In this document: one piece after another, positions 13,075-22,674 of the stretch
Numbering within the stretch: position 1 is the stretch's first letter
Layout: the number at the start of each line of letters is the position of its first letter
NCBI GenBank assembly: GCA_028719885.1
Contig: JAQYLT010000081.1
Location: 1-58,079, forward strand
Direction: 5' to 3'
From: Bacillota bacterium
GTDB lineage: Bacteria; Bacillota; Clostridia; Oscillospirales; Oscillospiraceae
Length of the DNA: 58,079 bases
Position numbers and translations under genes: made by a program
Notes under the pieces: generated by a model
What the model was told of the DNA's origin: nothing
Database searches by the model: none
The model's input: only the letters and a program-made list of their open reading frames with translations

Positions 13075-15024
13075 TCATGTCCTTTTAAACTGCTTTTCCA
13101 GCTGCTTTTTGCTCAAGGATACGCAGATGGGCCTCCCGTGGGGGCAGTATTTCAGATCGTCTCTTTTCATGACTTCTTTGACGATGGCGAGAAGCTCCTG
13201 TTCGTCGCTGACCCATCCTGCCTTGATGGCGGCCTTGCAGGCGACGGTATGTAATAGCTCGTCCCGTACGGTGTCCTTGTGCTCCCGGCGGCCATTCAGC
13301 AGGTCGGCGGAGAGGGATTCTACCGCCTGGGCGGCATCGTCAGGGCTTAAATCCATGGGAATCTGCCGCAAAAGCACGGTGTTTTCCCCGAATTCCTCGA
13401 TTTCAAAGCCCAATTCCTCCAGCATGTCCTTATTTGCCAGCAGCTCGGCGGCGGCCGTGGGATTGAGGCGCACGGGGATGGGGGAGAGCAGCTGCTGGCC
13501 GGAGATGGCCTCCTGGTTGGATTTTAATTTTTCAAAGAGGATCCGCTCGTGGGCGGCGTGCTTGTCGATGAGGAAGGCCTCTTCCCCCTGCTCCACCAGG
13601 ATGTAGCTGCGGTATAATTCCCCCACCATCCGCCACTGGGGCTGGCTGGGAAGCTCCATTTTCTCCTGCACCGGCTCCGGAACCGGCGCAGCCATGGGCT
13701 TCGGTTCCGGCTTCGGGGGAGCGGCCTGGGGCGTCACCGGCTCCGGGGGCCGGGGGATGGTGATTTCCATTCCGGGGAGCATCACCGGAGAATGGAGGAC
13801 GGGCGGCTCCTTTGCCTCCTGCTGCACCAGCCTTGCAGTGGCGGCTGCGGCCTCCTGCCTGGGCTTTGGGGCATCCGAAAGGGCGGCGGAAAAGGTTTTG
13901 AATTCCGCCGGGGTCATGGTGCGGTAAAAATCCTGCCTGGGAGCGGCGGCCTTGGCGCTTTTCTCCGGCTGGGCTGGCGTTTGGGCGGGCTGCACCTCTG
14001 CCTTGGCCGTTTGGGTAAACCGGAGATTGGGCCGGTCCGGGGTTTTGTTCAGCGCCGCCAGGACACCGTAGTGCACGCAGTCGAAGGCGGTTTTTTCATT
14101 TAAGAATTTTACCTCGGTTTTTGCCGGGTGCACGTTCACATCCACCGCTGTGGCGGGCAGCTCCAGATGGAGAACACAGGCGGGGAATTTGCCCACCATC
14201 AGTTGATTCCGGTAGGCTTCCTCCAGGGCGGAAATGAGCAGCCGGGATTTGACCGGCCGGTTGTTGACGAAAAAGGTTTGCAGATTCCGGCTGGGCCTGG
14301 CCTGGGTAGGTCTGGACACGTAGCCCGTCAGCTGGTAGCCGTCCCACTTGCTCTGCACCTGGGCCATGTCGGCGAATTCCCGGCCATACACGCAGTATAC
14401 CGCCGATTGCAGGGAGCCGCCCCCCGGGGTGGAGAGCACCTGCTTGCCGTCCCGGAGGAAGGAAATGCTCACCTGGGGATGGGCCAGGGCCTGCAGCTGC
14501 ACCGCAGCGGTGACCCGGCTGCCCTCCACGGAATCGGATTTCATAAATTTCATCCGGGCGGGGGTGTTGTAGAACAGGTCCCTGACGATGATGGTGGTGC
14601 CCTCGGGGCAGCCGGTCTCGGATTCCTCTGTGATTTCTCCCGCGTCCAGATGCAAACTGGTACCGGAAAGACTGCCCGCGGGCTTGGTCATCAGGTCGAT
14701 CCGGCTGACGGAGGCGATGGCGGCCAGAGCCTCCCCCCGGAAGCCCATGGTGGAGATGGCAGCCAGGTCCTCGGCAGTGCGGAGCTTGGAGGTGGCGTGG
14801 CGGAGGAAGGCGGTGCGGGCGTCCTGGGGGGCCATGCCGCAGCCGTTGTCCGTCACCCGGAGAAAGGTCATGCCGCCGTCCCGGATTTCCACGGTGATTT
14901 TGCTGGCACCGGCATCCACGGCGTTTTCCAGCAGCTCCTTGACCACGCTGGCCGGGCGCTCCACCACCTCACCGGCGGCAATCAGATTGGCAATATGAGT
15001 GGGAAGCTGAATGATGGATGGCAT
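13075..15024 (-). CDS. mutL: DNA mismatch repair protein MutL
   Basis: 649 residues. The N-terminal GHKL ATPase domain has IAAGEVVERPASVVKELLEN, DNGCGM and TMGFRGEAL. A Pro/Ala-rich linker (about 345-470) follows. The C-terminal domain has the endonuclease motif DKHAAHERILFE (from D487, Lys where Gln is usual), then ACKAAIKAG and CPHGRP. It therefore looks like a nicking MutL, as expected where MutH is absent. It works with MutS, encoded two genes upstream. The last codon touches a repeat element. Confidence 0.96.
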   Translation of the reverse strand: MPSIIQLPTHIANLIAAGEVVERPASVVKELLENAVDAGASKITVEIRDGGMTFLRVTDNGCGMAPQDARTAFLRHATSKLRTAEDLAAISTMGFRGEALAAIASVSRIDLMTKPAGSLSGTSLHLDAGEITEESETGCPEGTTIIVRDLFYNTPARMKFMKSDSVEGSRVTAAVQLQALAHPQVSISFLRDGKQVLSTPGGGSLQSAVYCVYGREFADMAQVQSKWDGYQLTGYVSRPTQARPSRNLQTFFVNNRPVKSRLLISALEEAYRNQLMVGKFPACVLHLELPATAVDVNVHPAKTEVKFLNEKTAFDCVHYGVLAALNKTPDRPNLRFTQTAKAEVQPAQTPAQPEKSAKAAAPRQDFYRTMTPAEFKTFSAALSDAPKPRQEAAAATARLVQQEAKEPPVLHSPVMLPGMEITIPRPPEPVTPQAAPPKPEPKPMAAPVPEPVQEKMELPSQPQWRMVGELYRSYILVEQGEEAFLIDKHAAHERILFEKLKSNQEAISGQQLLSPIPVRLNPTAAAELLANKDMLEELGFEIEEFGENTVLLRQIPMDLSPDDAAQAVESLSADLLNGRREHKDTVRDELLHTVACKAAIKAGWVSDEQELLAIVKEVMKRDDLKYCPHGRPICVSLSKKQLEKQFKRT

Positions 15025-15065
15025 GAGATCACCTCGAAAAAGATGGGATTGCGGTTATCAGTACA

Positions 15066-15235
15066 TTCGTACGCAGTATATCGATTGCAAATATCGATGC
15101 CGAAGGCAATATCGTTTTTCGTCCATTGGCGAAAGATATCGATATATAATTTGATCGATATTCGCTGCGCGATTGATATATGCTTCGCTTTCGATATGTG
15201 CAGGGCACTCGATATGCGCTGCGGCGCAAGGAAAA
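15066..15235. repeat. Array of short ATCGATAT-rich imperfect hairpins
   Basis: Many TATCGAT, ATATCG and CGATAT words alternate with short GC hairpins such as GCCGAAGGC, TTCGCTGCGCGA and GCGCTGCGGCGC. Each looks like a small palindrome joined to the next. It fills the gap between mutL and the CPBP gene. No coding frame is convincing. Similar CGATAT-hairpin arrays are, from memory, dispersed in Oscillospiraceae genomes. Confidence 0.55.
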
Positions 15236-15276
15236 TGCTGTATCAATACCAGTTCATAACGAGTGGTGAGGGTGGC

Positions 15277-15954
15277 TTACAGGATGGATAATAGACTGAT
15301 GCTATTGATAACCATGTGAACCGCAATGGGGGCGGCGAGGCTGCGGGTTTTGTCACAGCTCCAGGCCAGGATCAGCCCTGCAGGGAGGTACTGCACCAGG
15401 CTGAGCAGAAACTCCGCCGCTGTGCAGCTGCCGAGAAAGCCCAAAAGATGAATCAGCCCAAAGCAAAAAGCGGAGAGCACATAGGCGACCCAGCGGCTTT
15501 TATTCAGCAGCTGCTGAAACAGCAGGCCACGGAAGAGGGTCTCCTCCTCCACGGGGGCCAGAAGCACAGTGGTGATACCGGTGAGCAGCCACTGCTGATG
15601 GGTCATGGATTGAATGACCTGATCATTCCGGTTGACAAACTCCGGCTGCACCAGCAGAATCATCCGGCTAACGGCCCAGAGGGACAGATAGTGGGCAGCA
15701 AGAGCCAGAAGGCACACCTTTATCAGCTGCACCGGCTCCCGGATGGAACGCCGGAGGCTGTTCATTAGCAGCCTGTGAAAAATCAGAAGAACGCCCCCGG
15801 AAAAGAGCAGATGATAGATAAAATTCAGAAAGGCGTCACCGCAGCCGGACAGCAGCCGGATCACCAGCTGGGGCAGCAGCAGATAGCCAAAGGCGAAGAA
15901 GCACCAGCCCAGCCGGGCCTCTCGGGAAGAGGGAGTGATGGGATCCTGCTTCAT
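15277..15954 (-). CDS. CPBP (CAAX-like) intramembrane metalloprotease
   Basis: 225 residues with about six hydrophobic segments. The ABI/CPBP signature is complete: EEETLFRGLL (motif 1, about residue 136), FGLIHLL (motif 2) and HMVIN (motif 4). Such membrane glutamic/metallo-proteases process peptides or act in bacteriocin self-immunity and protein secretion; the substrate here is unknown. It lies one base from the mutS stop, between mutS and mutL, so it is part of that operon although unrelated in function. Confidence 0.88.
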   Translation of the reverse strand: MKQDPITPSSREARLGWCFFAFGYLLLPQLVIRLLSGCGDAFLNFIYHLLFSGGVLLIFHRLLMNSLRRSIREPVQLIKVCLLALAAHYLSLWAVSRMILLVQPEFVNRNDQVIQSMTHQQWLLTGITTVLLAPVEEETLFRGLLFQQLLNKSRWVAYVLSAFCFGLIHLLGFLGSCTAAEFLLSLVQYLPAGLILAWSCDKTRSLAAPIAVHMVINSISLLSIL

Positions 15955-15955
15955 A

Positions 15956-18556
15956 TCAATCCAGCATTTTCCGGAGCTTATACAGCTCGTTCATGGCCTC
16001 GATGGGGGTGAGGGTCTCCACGGAGATGGCCCTTAAGGCATCGGCCACCTGCTGACCGGTGAGGTCCGCCATGCTCACCTGGTCGTCCTGCTGCCGGGTG
16101 GGCCTGGGGGCGGGGGCGGTGCCGGCTTCCAGCTCGGAAAGAATCTCTCTTGCCCGGGAAACCACGGCGCCGGGGAGCCCTGCCAGGTTGGCCACCTCGA
16201 TGCCGTAGCTGTCGTCGGTGGCGCCGGGGACGATCTTTCGCAGGAAGATCATCTGCTCCCCCCGCTTTTTCACGGCGATGTTGTAGTTTTTCACATTGGG
16301 AAGCTTGTCCTCCATGGTGGACAGCTCGTGGTAATGGGTGGCGAACAGGGCCTTGGCCCCCAGACGCTTGGGGTCGGCCACATATTCCAGCACCGCCCGG
16401 GCGATGGCCATGCCGTCGTAGGTGGAGGTGCCCCGGCCGATTTCGTCCAGAATCAGCAGGCTGCGGCTGGTGGCGTATTTCAAAATGGAGGCCACCTCCG
16501 CCATCTCCACCATGAAAGTGGACTGCCCGGAGGCCAGATCGTCGCTGGCGCCGATTCTGGTAAACACCCGGTCCACCAGGCCGATGCGGGCGGCCTTGGC
16601 GGGGACGAAGGAGCCCATCTGGGCCATGAGCACGATCAGGGCCACCTGGCGCATATACGTGGATTTACCCGCCATGTTGGGGCCGGTGATGATGGCCACC
16701 TGGTTGTCCTGGCTGCCCAGCTCCGTGCTGTTGGGCACGAAGAGAGAATCCTTCAGCATGGCCTCCACCACGGGGTGACGGCCATCGGTGATGGAGATTT
16801 CCGGTCCCAGGCTGATTTCCGGGCGGCAGTAGCCCCGCTGCACCGCCACGGCGGCCAGGGAGCACAGGCAGTCCGTCACCGCCACGGCGGAGGCGGTGCG
16901 CTGCACCCGTTCGGCGCCCACGGCCAGGTGGTTGCGAAGCCGGGTGAACAGCTCGAATTCCAGGGCGTTCAGCCGGTCCTTGGCGGTGAGCACCTGGTTT
17001 TCCAGCTCTTTCAGCTCCTGGGTGATGTAGCGCTCGCAGTTGGCCAGGGTCTGCTTGCGGATGTAATGCTCCGGCACCTGGTCGGCAAAGGATTTGGATA
17101 CCTCAATATAATAGCCGAACACCCGGTTGAAGCCAACCTTCAGGGTGCGGATGCCGGTTTTCTCCCGCTCCGAGGCCTCGATGGCGGCAATGGTACCGGA
17201 GCCGCCCTCCATGATGTCCCGGAGCTTATCCACCTCCGCATCTGCACCCCGGCGGATGATGCCTCCCTCCCGCAGGGTGAGGGGAGGCTCCTCCACAATG
17301 GTCTTTTCAATGAGCTTTACATAATCCGTCATGGGGTCTATGAGGCTTTCCAGCTTTTTCAGCAGGGCGGTGCTTGTCTTTCCCAGCTGCTCCTTGATGG
17401 TGGGCAGGGACCGAAGGCCCCGGGCAAAGCCCAGCAGGTCCCGGCAGTTCACGGTGCCGGTGACCGTCCGGGTGATGACCCGCTCCAGGTCGGTGACCTG
17501 CTTCAGTGCCTCCTCCAGCTCTCCCCGGATGATGGGATTTTCCACCAGCTCCTCCACCGCGGCCTGACGCCGGGTGATCTCTCCCGGCTCCAGCAGGGGC
17601 TTTTCCAGCCAGCCCCGGAGCAGCCGCCCGCCCATGGGGGTCTGGGTTTTGTCCAGCACCCACAGCAGGGAGCCCTTTTTCTCCTTGGAGCGCATGGTTT
17701 CCGTCAGCTCCAGGTTTCGCCGGGCGTCCAGGTCCAGCTCCATGAATTTGCCGCCGGTGTAGTATTCCAGCCTGCGGATGTGGGGCAGGTCGTTCTTTTG
17801 CAGTGTTTTCAGGGTTTCCAGCAGAGCACCGGCGGCCACCACGGCAGCGGGCAGGGAGGCAAGGCCCAGCTGCTGCAGAGACTGCTTAAAATGCCCCTCC
17901 AGCTGCTGCTGGCAGCGCTCCGGCTGAAACAGCTCTGCCTCTCCCTCGTCCACACAGCAGCTCAGCCGGTGAAAGAGCGCATCCTGTATCCGCTCTTCGT
18001 CTACCCCGTGGCCGAAGCGCAGCACCTCGGCGGGGGCGAACCGGCCCAGCTCCGAGGCGGCGGAGGCTTCGTCGTTACATTGGGTGACGTAGAAGGCGCC
18101 GGTGGAAATATCGCAGAAGGCCAGCCCGAACCGGCCGTACTCGCCGTAGAGGCAGGCCATGTAGTTATTCTTGCCCTCGTCCAGCATGCAGCTCTCCGTC
18201 ACGGTGCCGGGGGTGATGATGCGGGTCACATCCCGCTCCACCAGGCCCTTGGCGGTGGCCGGGTCCTCCAGCTGGTCGCAGATGGCGATTTTGTAGCCCT
18301 TTTGCACCATCCGGGCGATGTAGGCATCCACGCTGTGATAGGGCACGCCGCACATGGGGGTCTGTTCCTCCTTGGGCTTGCCCCGGTCCCGGGTGGTGAG
18401 GGTCAGGTCCAGCTCCTTGGCGGCCAGGGTGGCATCCTCATTGAACATTTCGTAAAAGTCGCCCAGGCGGAAAAACAGCACGCTGTCCTTGTGCTTGTCC
18501 TTCAGCGTGCGGTACTGCCGCTGCATGGGCGTGAGCTCTTGATTGGATGAAGCCAT
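15956..18556 (-). CDS. mutS: DNA mismatch repair protein MutS
   Basis: 866 residues, full length. The mismatch-binding motif FFRLGDFYEMF lies at about residues 28-38, with LTPMQRQYRTLKDKHKDSVL before it. The ATPase has the Walker A GPNMAGKSTYMRQ (about 625-637), DDLASGQSTFMVEMAE, DEIGRGTSTYDG and ATHYHEL. The C-terminal dimerisation segment follows. It recognises mispairs and recruits MutL. The gene starts with ATG after GGAGAAAC. Confidence 0.97.
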   Translation of the reverse strand: MASSNQELTPMQRQYRTLKDKHKDSVLFFRLGDFYEMFNEDATLAAKELDLTLTTRDRGKPKEEQTPMCGVPYHSVDAYIARMVQKGYKIAICDQLEDPATAKGLVERDVTRIITPGTVTESCMLDEGKNNYMACLYGEYGRFGLAFCDISTGAFYVTQCNDEASAASELGRFAPAEVLRFGHGVDEERIQDALFHRLSCCVDEGEAELFQPERCQQQLEGHFKQSLQQLGLASLPAAVVAAGALLETLKTLQKNDLPHIRRLEYYTGGKFMELDLDARRNLELTETMRSKEKKGSLLWVLDKTQTPMGGRLLRGWLEKPLLEPGEITRRQAAVEELVENPIIRGELEEALKQVTDLERVITRTVTGTVNCRDLLGFARGLRSLPTIKEQLGKTSTALLKKLESLIDPMTDYVKLIEKTIVEEPPLTLREGGIIRRGADAEVDKLRDIMEGGSGTIAAIEASEREKTGIRTLKVGFNRVFGYYIEVSKSFADQVPEHYIRKQTLANCERYITQELKELENQVLTAKDRLNALEFELFTRLRNHLAVGAERVQRTASAVAVTDCLCSLAAVAVQRGYCRPEISLGPEISITDGRHPVVEAMLKDSLFVPNSTELGSQDNQVAIITGPNMAGKSTYMRQVALIVLMAQMGSFVPAKAARIGLVDRVFTRIGASDDLASGQSTFMVEMAEVASILKYATSRSLLILDEIGRGTSTYDGMAIARAVLEYVADPKRLGAKALFATHYHELSTMEDKLPNVKNYNIAVKKRGEQMIFLRKIVPGATDDSYGIEVANLAGLPGAVVSRAREILSELEAGTAPAPRPTRQQDDQVSMADLTGQQVADALRAISVETLTPIEAMNELYKLRKMLD

Positions 18557-18623
18557 AGTTTCTCCTTTTTCTTCAATCTGTCCGGATGAACGGAATCGGG
18601 TTCCGGTTTTTATCTGGCAAACT

Positions 18624-18794
18624 GTAGGGGAGGCTATTAGCCTCCTCTACTGGCTTGTTACAACTAAAACCAGATGTTTTCCGTAGGGCGGGTGGCTTGC
18701 CCCCGCCGAAACCCTCCGGTTTGTGGGCGGTTCCGTTGAAGCGTACATGTTCCAAATCGAAACCTTGCGGCGGGGAACAGCCAGGCGCCCTACG
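18624..18794. repeat. Second class of CGTAGGG-bounded repeats
   Basis: A 27-base palindrome (GTAGGGGAGGCT..AGCCTCCTCTAC, 18624-18650) is followed by a copy bounded by CGTAGGGCGGGTGGCTTGC (18682) and GCGCCCTACG (18794). The latter shares GAAACCCTC, GTTCCGTTGAA, CGTACATGTT and CAAATCGAAACCTTGCGGCG with the copy at 46065-46174. It fills most of the gap between mutS and miaB. Confidence 0.7.
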
Positions 18795-18808
18795 GTGAAT
18801 TCTTTGGG

Positions 18809-20212
18809 TTATTCCAATTCGCCTGTCAGGCTCCAGGTGGTTGCGCCGGTGATGCGGAGCCTGGCAAAGGTCCCGATGAGCTGCTCATCTCCGGGGAAGC
18901 GGACCAATCTGCCGCCCTCCGTCCTGGCGGTGAGCAGCGCCCCGTCCTTGCCGTCGATCAGGCAGCGCTGGACGGAACCGATGTAATTTTTGTGAATTTC
19001 CTCGGAGATGGTGTTCTGCACCTGGCAGAGCCGGTCGAAGCGCCGGTTCTTTTCCTCCTTGGGGGTGGGGTCCTCCATTTTGGCGGCGGGGGTGCCGGTG
19101 CGGGGGGAGAAGATGAACGTGAACAGGCTGTCGTAGTGCACCTGCTGAATCAGGGAGATGGTTTCCTCAAATTCCTCCTCCGTCTCCCCGGGGAAGCCCA
19201 CGATCACGTCGCTGGTGAGGACCAATTCCGGCATGACGGCTTTGGCATAATGCACCTTTTCCAGGTAGGTTTCCCGGTCGTAGTGCCGGTTCATGGCTTT
19301 CAGCACCCGGCTGGACCCGGACTGGAACGGAAGATGGAGCTGCTTGGCGATTTTGGGGTATTTGGCCATGGTGTCGAAGAGCTTGTTGGAGGCGTCCCGG
19401 GGGTGGCTGGTCATGAAGCGGATCAAAAAGTCCCCGGGTATCTGGGCGATTTGTTCCAACAGGTCGGCAAAATCCACGCCGCAGCTTAGATCCTTGCCGT
19501 AGGAGTTCACGTTCTGCCCCAGCAGGGTGATGTCCTTGACACCGCTTTCAATCAACGCCCGGCACTCTTCCAGAATGCACTCCGGCTGGCGGCTGCGCTC
19601 CCGGCCCCGGACATAGGGCACGATGCAGTAGGTGCAGAAATTGTTGCAGCCGTACATGATGGACACCCAGGCCTTCAACCCGGAGGACCGGACCTGGGGG
19701 ATGCCCTCGGCGATGGAGCCGGGCTCATCTGCCACGGAGAACACCCGTTTTTTCCCGGTGAGCACGGTGTAGAGAATCTCCGGAAACTGCCACAGGTGGT
19801 GGGTAGAGAACACCCCGTCCACATGGGGAAAGCTGGTTTTGATCCGGCTGACCACCTTGTCCTCCCCGGCCATGCAGCCGCAGAGGAAGATTTTCTGCCC
19901 CGGGTGGCGGCGCTTGGTGTGGGTCAGGGCCCCCAGGTTGCCGAAGACGCGCTGTTCGGCATGCTCCCGGATGGCGCAGGTGTTCATTACCACCACATCC
20001 GCCCCCTCGGCCTCCTCTGCCATGGCATAGCCGCACTGGGACAGATACCCCCGGAGCTTTTCCGAGTCCGCCTCGTTCTGCTGGCAGCCGTAGGTTTCCA
20101 CATAGGCCTTGGGGGTTATCCCCTGCTGAGAGAAGAAAGCGGCGATTTTGTCGCAATAGCCGAACTGGCGGTCCAGCGCTTCCTGAGAGATAAGGGTGGT
20201 TTTGGTATTCAT
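18809..20212 (-). CDS. miaB: tRNA-2-methylthio-N6-dimethylallyladenosine synthase MiaB
   Basis: 467 residues. The N-terminal UPF0004 domain has YVETYGCQQNEADSEKL, VVMNTCAIREHAEQ and FLCGCMA, giving the three auxiliary-cluster cysteines. The radical SAM motif is GCNNFCTYCIVPYVRGRE (CxxxCxxC). The C-terminal TRAM domain is at about 400-467. It methylthiolates i6A37 made by MiaA. The start is the ATG at 20212, just upstream of the N-terminal domain; longer frames to 20384 run into a repeat. Confidence 0.97.
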   Translation of the reverse strand: MNTKTTLISQEALDRQFGYCDKIAAFFSQQGITPKAYVETYGCQQNEADSEKLRGYLSQCGYAMAEEAEGADVVVMNTCAIREHAEQRVFGNLGALTHTKRRHPGQKIFLCGCMAGEDKVVSRIKTSFPHVDGVFSTHHLWQFPEILYTVLTGKKRVFSVADEPGSIAEGIPQVRSSGLKAWVSIMYGCNNFCTYCIVPYVRGRERSRQPECILEECRALIESGVKDITLLGQNVNSYGKDLSCGVDFADLLEQIAQIPGDFLIRFMTSHPRDASNKLFDTMAKYPKIAKQLHLPFQSGSSRVLKAMNRHYDRETYLEKVHYAKAVMPELVLTSDVIVGFPGETEEEFEETISLIQQVHYDSLFTFIFSPRTGTPAAKMEDPTPKEEKNRRFDRLCQVQNTISEEIHKNYIGSVQRCLIDGKDGALLTARTEGGRLVRFPGDEQLIGTFARLRITGATTWSLTGELE

Positions 20213-20317
20213 AGCAATTCTCCTGATATAGATAGCTTCTTAACAATAGATGATACCATTTTTCCCGGCCTTTTTCAAGGAGAAACTTTTGGGATTCCAT
20301 CATTTCCCATAGGAAGA

Positions 20318-20656
20318 CAATTTGGAATATGTCAGGATGTTTCGTAGGGAACGGATTTATCCGTTCCGAAACCCCGATTATCACCGTGGTTCGTTGAACA
20401 GGAAATGGTCCGTCAACACCGTAGCGGGGGTTTCACCCGCTGAAACGTATCAAATATTTGAGCATTTCCGCTAAAACGAACCCGGTTCATAACCTGGGGC
20501 AAGCTTCGGTTTGCAGTGCACCATGACCCCCTTTACACAAGGGGGGCTTGGCTGGTGCGTTTCGTTCCATAGTACCATTCAACGTACCGCCCCCAAATCG
20601 TTACCGAGGCGGAACGGATAAATCCGTTCCCTACGAATCACCTCTATAAACACCAA
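20318..20656. repeat. Composite MITE-like repeat upstream of the ABC importer
   Basis: A degenerate outer end CAATTTGGAATATGTCAGGATG lies at about 20318-20339. The core is CGTAGGGAACGGAT (20343) to ATCCGTTCCCTACG (20635). Inside are a GCGGGGGTTTCACCCGC stem and the CATGACCCCCTTTACACAAGG hairpin module. It occupies most of the 550-base gap between miaB and the substrate-binding protein gene, with the importer promoter immediately after it. Confidence 0.72.
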
Positions 20657-20707
20657 TTCAAATGACCTTGGAATTGGGATGGGGAAGAGTTCCCAGGGGC
20701 AAGGTAC

Positions 20708-20735
20708 TTGACATTTGGACAAAAATCGATAAACT
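20708..20735 (+). promoter_or_regulatory. Probable promoter of the ABC importer/cysG operon
   Basis: TTGACA (20708-20713) with a weak TAAACT (20730-20735), 16 bases apart, about 35 bases before the start codon. I see no Fur-like or riboswitch signature. Confidence 0.45.
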
Positions 20736-20768
20736 GATACTGAAATACTTATAAACGGAGTGTATCGT

Positions 20769-21701
20769 ATGAAAAAGAGAATATTGGCCCTTGCGCTGGG
20801 AATCCTGCTCTGCTTCGGAAGCGGTGCCGGCGTGGGGGAGGCGCAGAGCAATACCCTTTGCTTCGAGGATGATCTGGGACGGACCGTGACGGTGGAGGAA
20901 TCGCCTCAGCGGGTGGTGGTGCTCATCGGCAGCTTTGCCCACATGTGGTATCTGGCCGGCGGGCTGGACAGCATGGTGGCCACCGCCTCCGATGCCTGGA
21001 CCGGCTTTGACATCCCCTTGTCGGAGGATGTGATCAACCTGGGCTCCACCAAGCAGGTGAGCCTGGAGGCGGTGATCGGGGCGGAGCCGGATTTCGTCCT
21101 TGCCAGCGTGAACACCGACGCGGATTTGGCCCTCCGGGAGCCTCTGGAGGCCATGGGCATTCCCACCGCCTATTTCCAGGTGAGCACCTTTGAGGACTAC
21201 CTGCACATGCTGGATATCCTGACGCAGATCACCGGCTGCCGGGAAAACTACCAGCGCTACGGCCTGGGTGTTCAGGCCCAGGTGGATGGGGCCAAGGAAC
21301 GCGCCGACGGGAGCCAGCCCACCGCGCTGTATATCCGGGTTTCCGGCAGCGGCTGCCGGGTGAAAAACAGCGACAACAGCGTGCTGGGTGAGATGCTGAA
21401 GGATTTGGGAGCGGTGAACATCGCCGACGGCCAGGACAGCCTGCTGGAAAATTTGAGCATGGAAGTGATTTTGCAGCAGGACCCGGACTACATCTTTGTG
21501 GTTTTGCAGTCCGCCGATCCCACGGTTGCCCAGGGCGTGCTGGAAAAAACCCTGCTCAGTGACCCCGCCTGGGACTGCCTGACGGCGGTGGCGGAGGGAA
21601 GATTTTTCCTGATGGACCCGGCGCTTTATAATCTGAAACCCAATGACCGGTGGGGCGAAGCCTATGAAAAGCTTGCAGAAATCCTATACCCCGGGGCATG
21701 A
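20769..21701 (+). CDS. ABC transporter substrate-binding protein (Fe/siderophore/corrinoid type)
   Basis: 310 residues from the ATG at 20769 (ACGGAG upstream). A signal peptide (about 1-25) is followed by a type III periplasmic-binding fold: DDLGRTVTVEESPQRVVVLI, a long linking helix, and LLENLSMEVILQQDPDYIFVV. This class binds iron-siderophores, haem or corrinoids. Unusually the signal peptide has no lipobox (the only cysteine, in GILLCFG, lacks the small residue before it); a signal-peptidase I site after GVGEA fits better. It is the first gene of an operon with permease, ATPase and a CysG-like enzyme. The ligand is not predictable from sequence. Confidence 0.85.
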   Translation: MKKRILALALGILLCFGSGAGVGEAQSNTLCFEDDLGRTVTVEESPQRVVVLIGSFAHMWYLAGGLDSMVATASDAWTGFDIPLSEDVINLGSTKQVSLEAVIGAEPDFVLASVNTDADLALREPLEAMGIPTAYFQVSTFEDYLHMLDILTQITGCRENYQRYGLGVQAQVDGAKERADGSQPTALYIRVSGSGCRVKNSDNSVLGEMLKDLGAVNIADGQDSLLENLSMEVILQQDPDYIFVVLQSADPTVAQGVLEKTLLSDPAWDCLTAVAEGRFFLMDPALYNLKPNDRWGEAYEKLAEILYPGA

Positions 21702-22674
21702 GACGGCGGTGGTGCTGGCCATGGTACTGGCGGCGGGAATCGCCGCAGTGCTGAGCCTGTGCCTGGGGGCGGTGCGCCTGACCCCTGAAGAGCTGGTCCG
21801 GGCCCTTTTGGAGGGGACCCAGGGGGTTGCCGGGCGTATCTTCTGGTTCGTCCGCCTGCCAAGGACATTGGCGGCCCTGCTCACGGGAGCGGCCCTGGCG
21901 GTCAGCGGTGTGGTGATTCAAACCGTGCTTCACAATCCTCTGGCGGCGCCCAACATCATCGGCGTGAATGCCGGGGCGGGCTTTGCTGTGGCGTTGGCAG
22001 CGGTGTTTTTCCCCGGCAGCCTGGGGGAGATTCCCTGGCTGTCCTTTTTGGGAGCTATTACAGCGGCGGCAGTGGTGCTGGCCATCTCCCGGCTCACCGG
22101 GGCCTCGAAAATCACCCTGGTGTTGGGTGGCGTGATGATCAGCAGTCTGTTTAACGCCGCCATCGACGCCCTTTTGACCTTTCAGCCCGATGCCCTCACC
22201 GGTTATGCCGATTTCCGGGTGGGAAGCTTCCGGGACATCACCATGGCCCGGGTGGAAAATGTGGTGCTTCCCCTGGCCGTTGCCCTGGCGGGGATCCTCC
22301 TTGCCGCTCCGGCGCTGGAAATCCTCTCTTTAGGGGACGAAACTGCCGCAAGCCTGGGACTTTCCGTCCGCCCGGTGCGGATGGTGCTGCTGTTTCTGGC
22401 GGCGGTGCTGGCGGGGGCGGCGGTGAGCCTGGCGGGCATCATCGGCTTTGTGGGGCTGATCGTGCCCCATTTCATCCGGCGGCTCACCGGGGAGAAGCTG
22501 CTGCCCCTGCTGCTGGCCTCGGCCTTTGGGGGCGCGGCCTTCGTGGCCTTTTGCGACACCGCCGCTCGGACGCTGTTTGCCCCCTATGAGCTGCCGGTGG
22601 GGGTGGTGCTGTCCTTTTTGGGCGTGCCGGTGTTCCTGTGGCAGCTGCTTCGCAGCAGGAGGCGGCGGGGATGA
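21664..22674 (+). CDS. FecCD/BtuC-family ABC transporter permease
   Basis: 336 residues with about nine or ten hydrophobic segments. Family blocks are RLPRTLAALLTGAALAVSG, then VIQTVLHNPLAAPNIIGVNAG, LVLGGVMISSL and SLAGIIGFVGLIVPHFIRRL (the cytoplasmic loop that contacts the ATPase). The ATG at 21664 (GGTGGGG upstream) overlaps the binding-protein gene by 38 bases, and the gene ends in an ATGA overlap with the ATPase. It forms the membrane channel of a BtuC-type importer. Confidence 0.92.
   Translation: MKSLQKSYTPGHETAVVLAMVLAAGIAAVLSLCLGAVRLTPEELVRALLEGTQGVAGRIFWFVRLPRTLAALLTGAALAVSGVVIQTVLHNPLAAPNIIGVNAGAGFAVALAAVFFPGSLGEIPWLSFLGAITAAAVVLAISRLTGASKITLVLGGVMISSLFNAAIDALLTFQPDALTGYADFRVGSFRDITMARVENVVLPLAVALAGILLAAPALEILSLGDETAASLGLSVRPVRMVLLFLAAVLAGAAVSLAGIIGFVGLIVPHFIRRLTGEKLLPLLLASAFGGAAFVAFCDTAARTLFAPYELPVGVVLSFLGVPVFLWQLLRSRRRRG

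Noticed and set aside
16328..18550. A 740-codon open frame opposite mutS
   Set aside because: Shadow of mutS with Gly/His/Gln-rich composition and no recognisable motif. Similar long shadows opposite rnj, gdpP and jag were also dropped.
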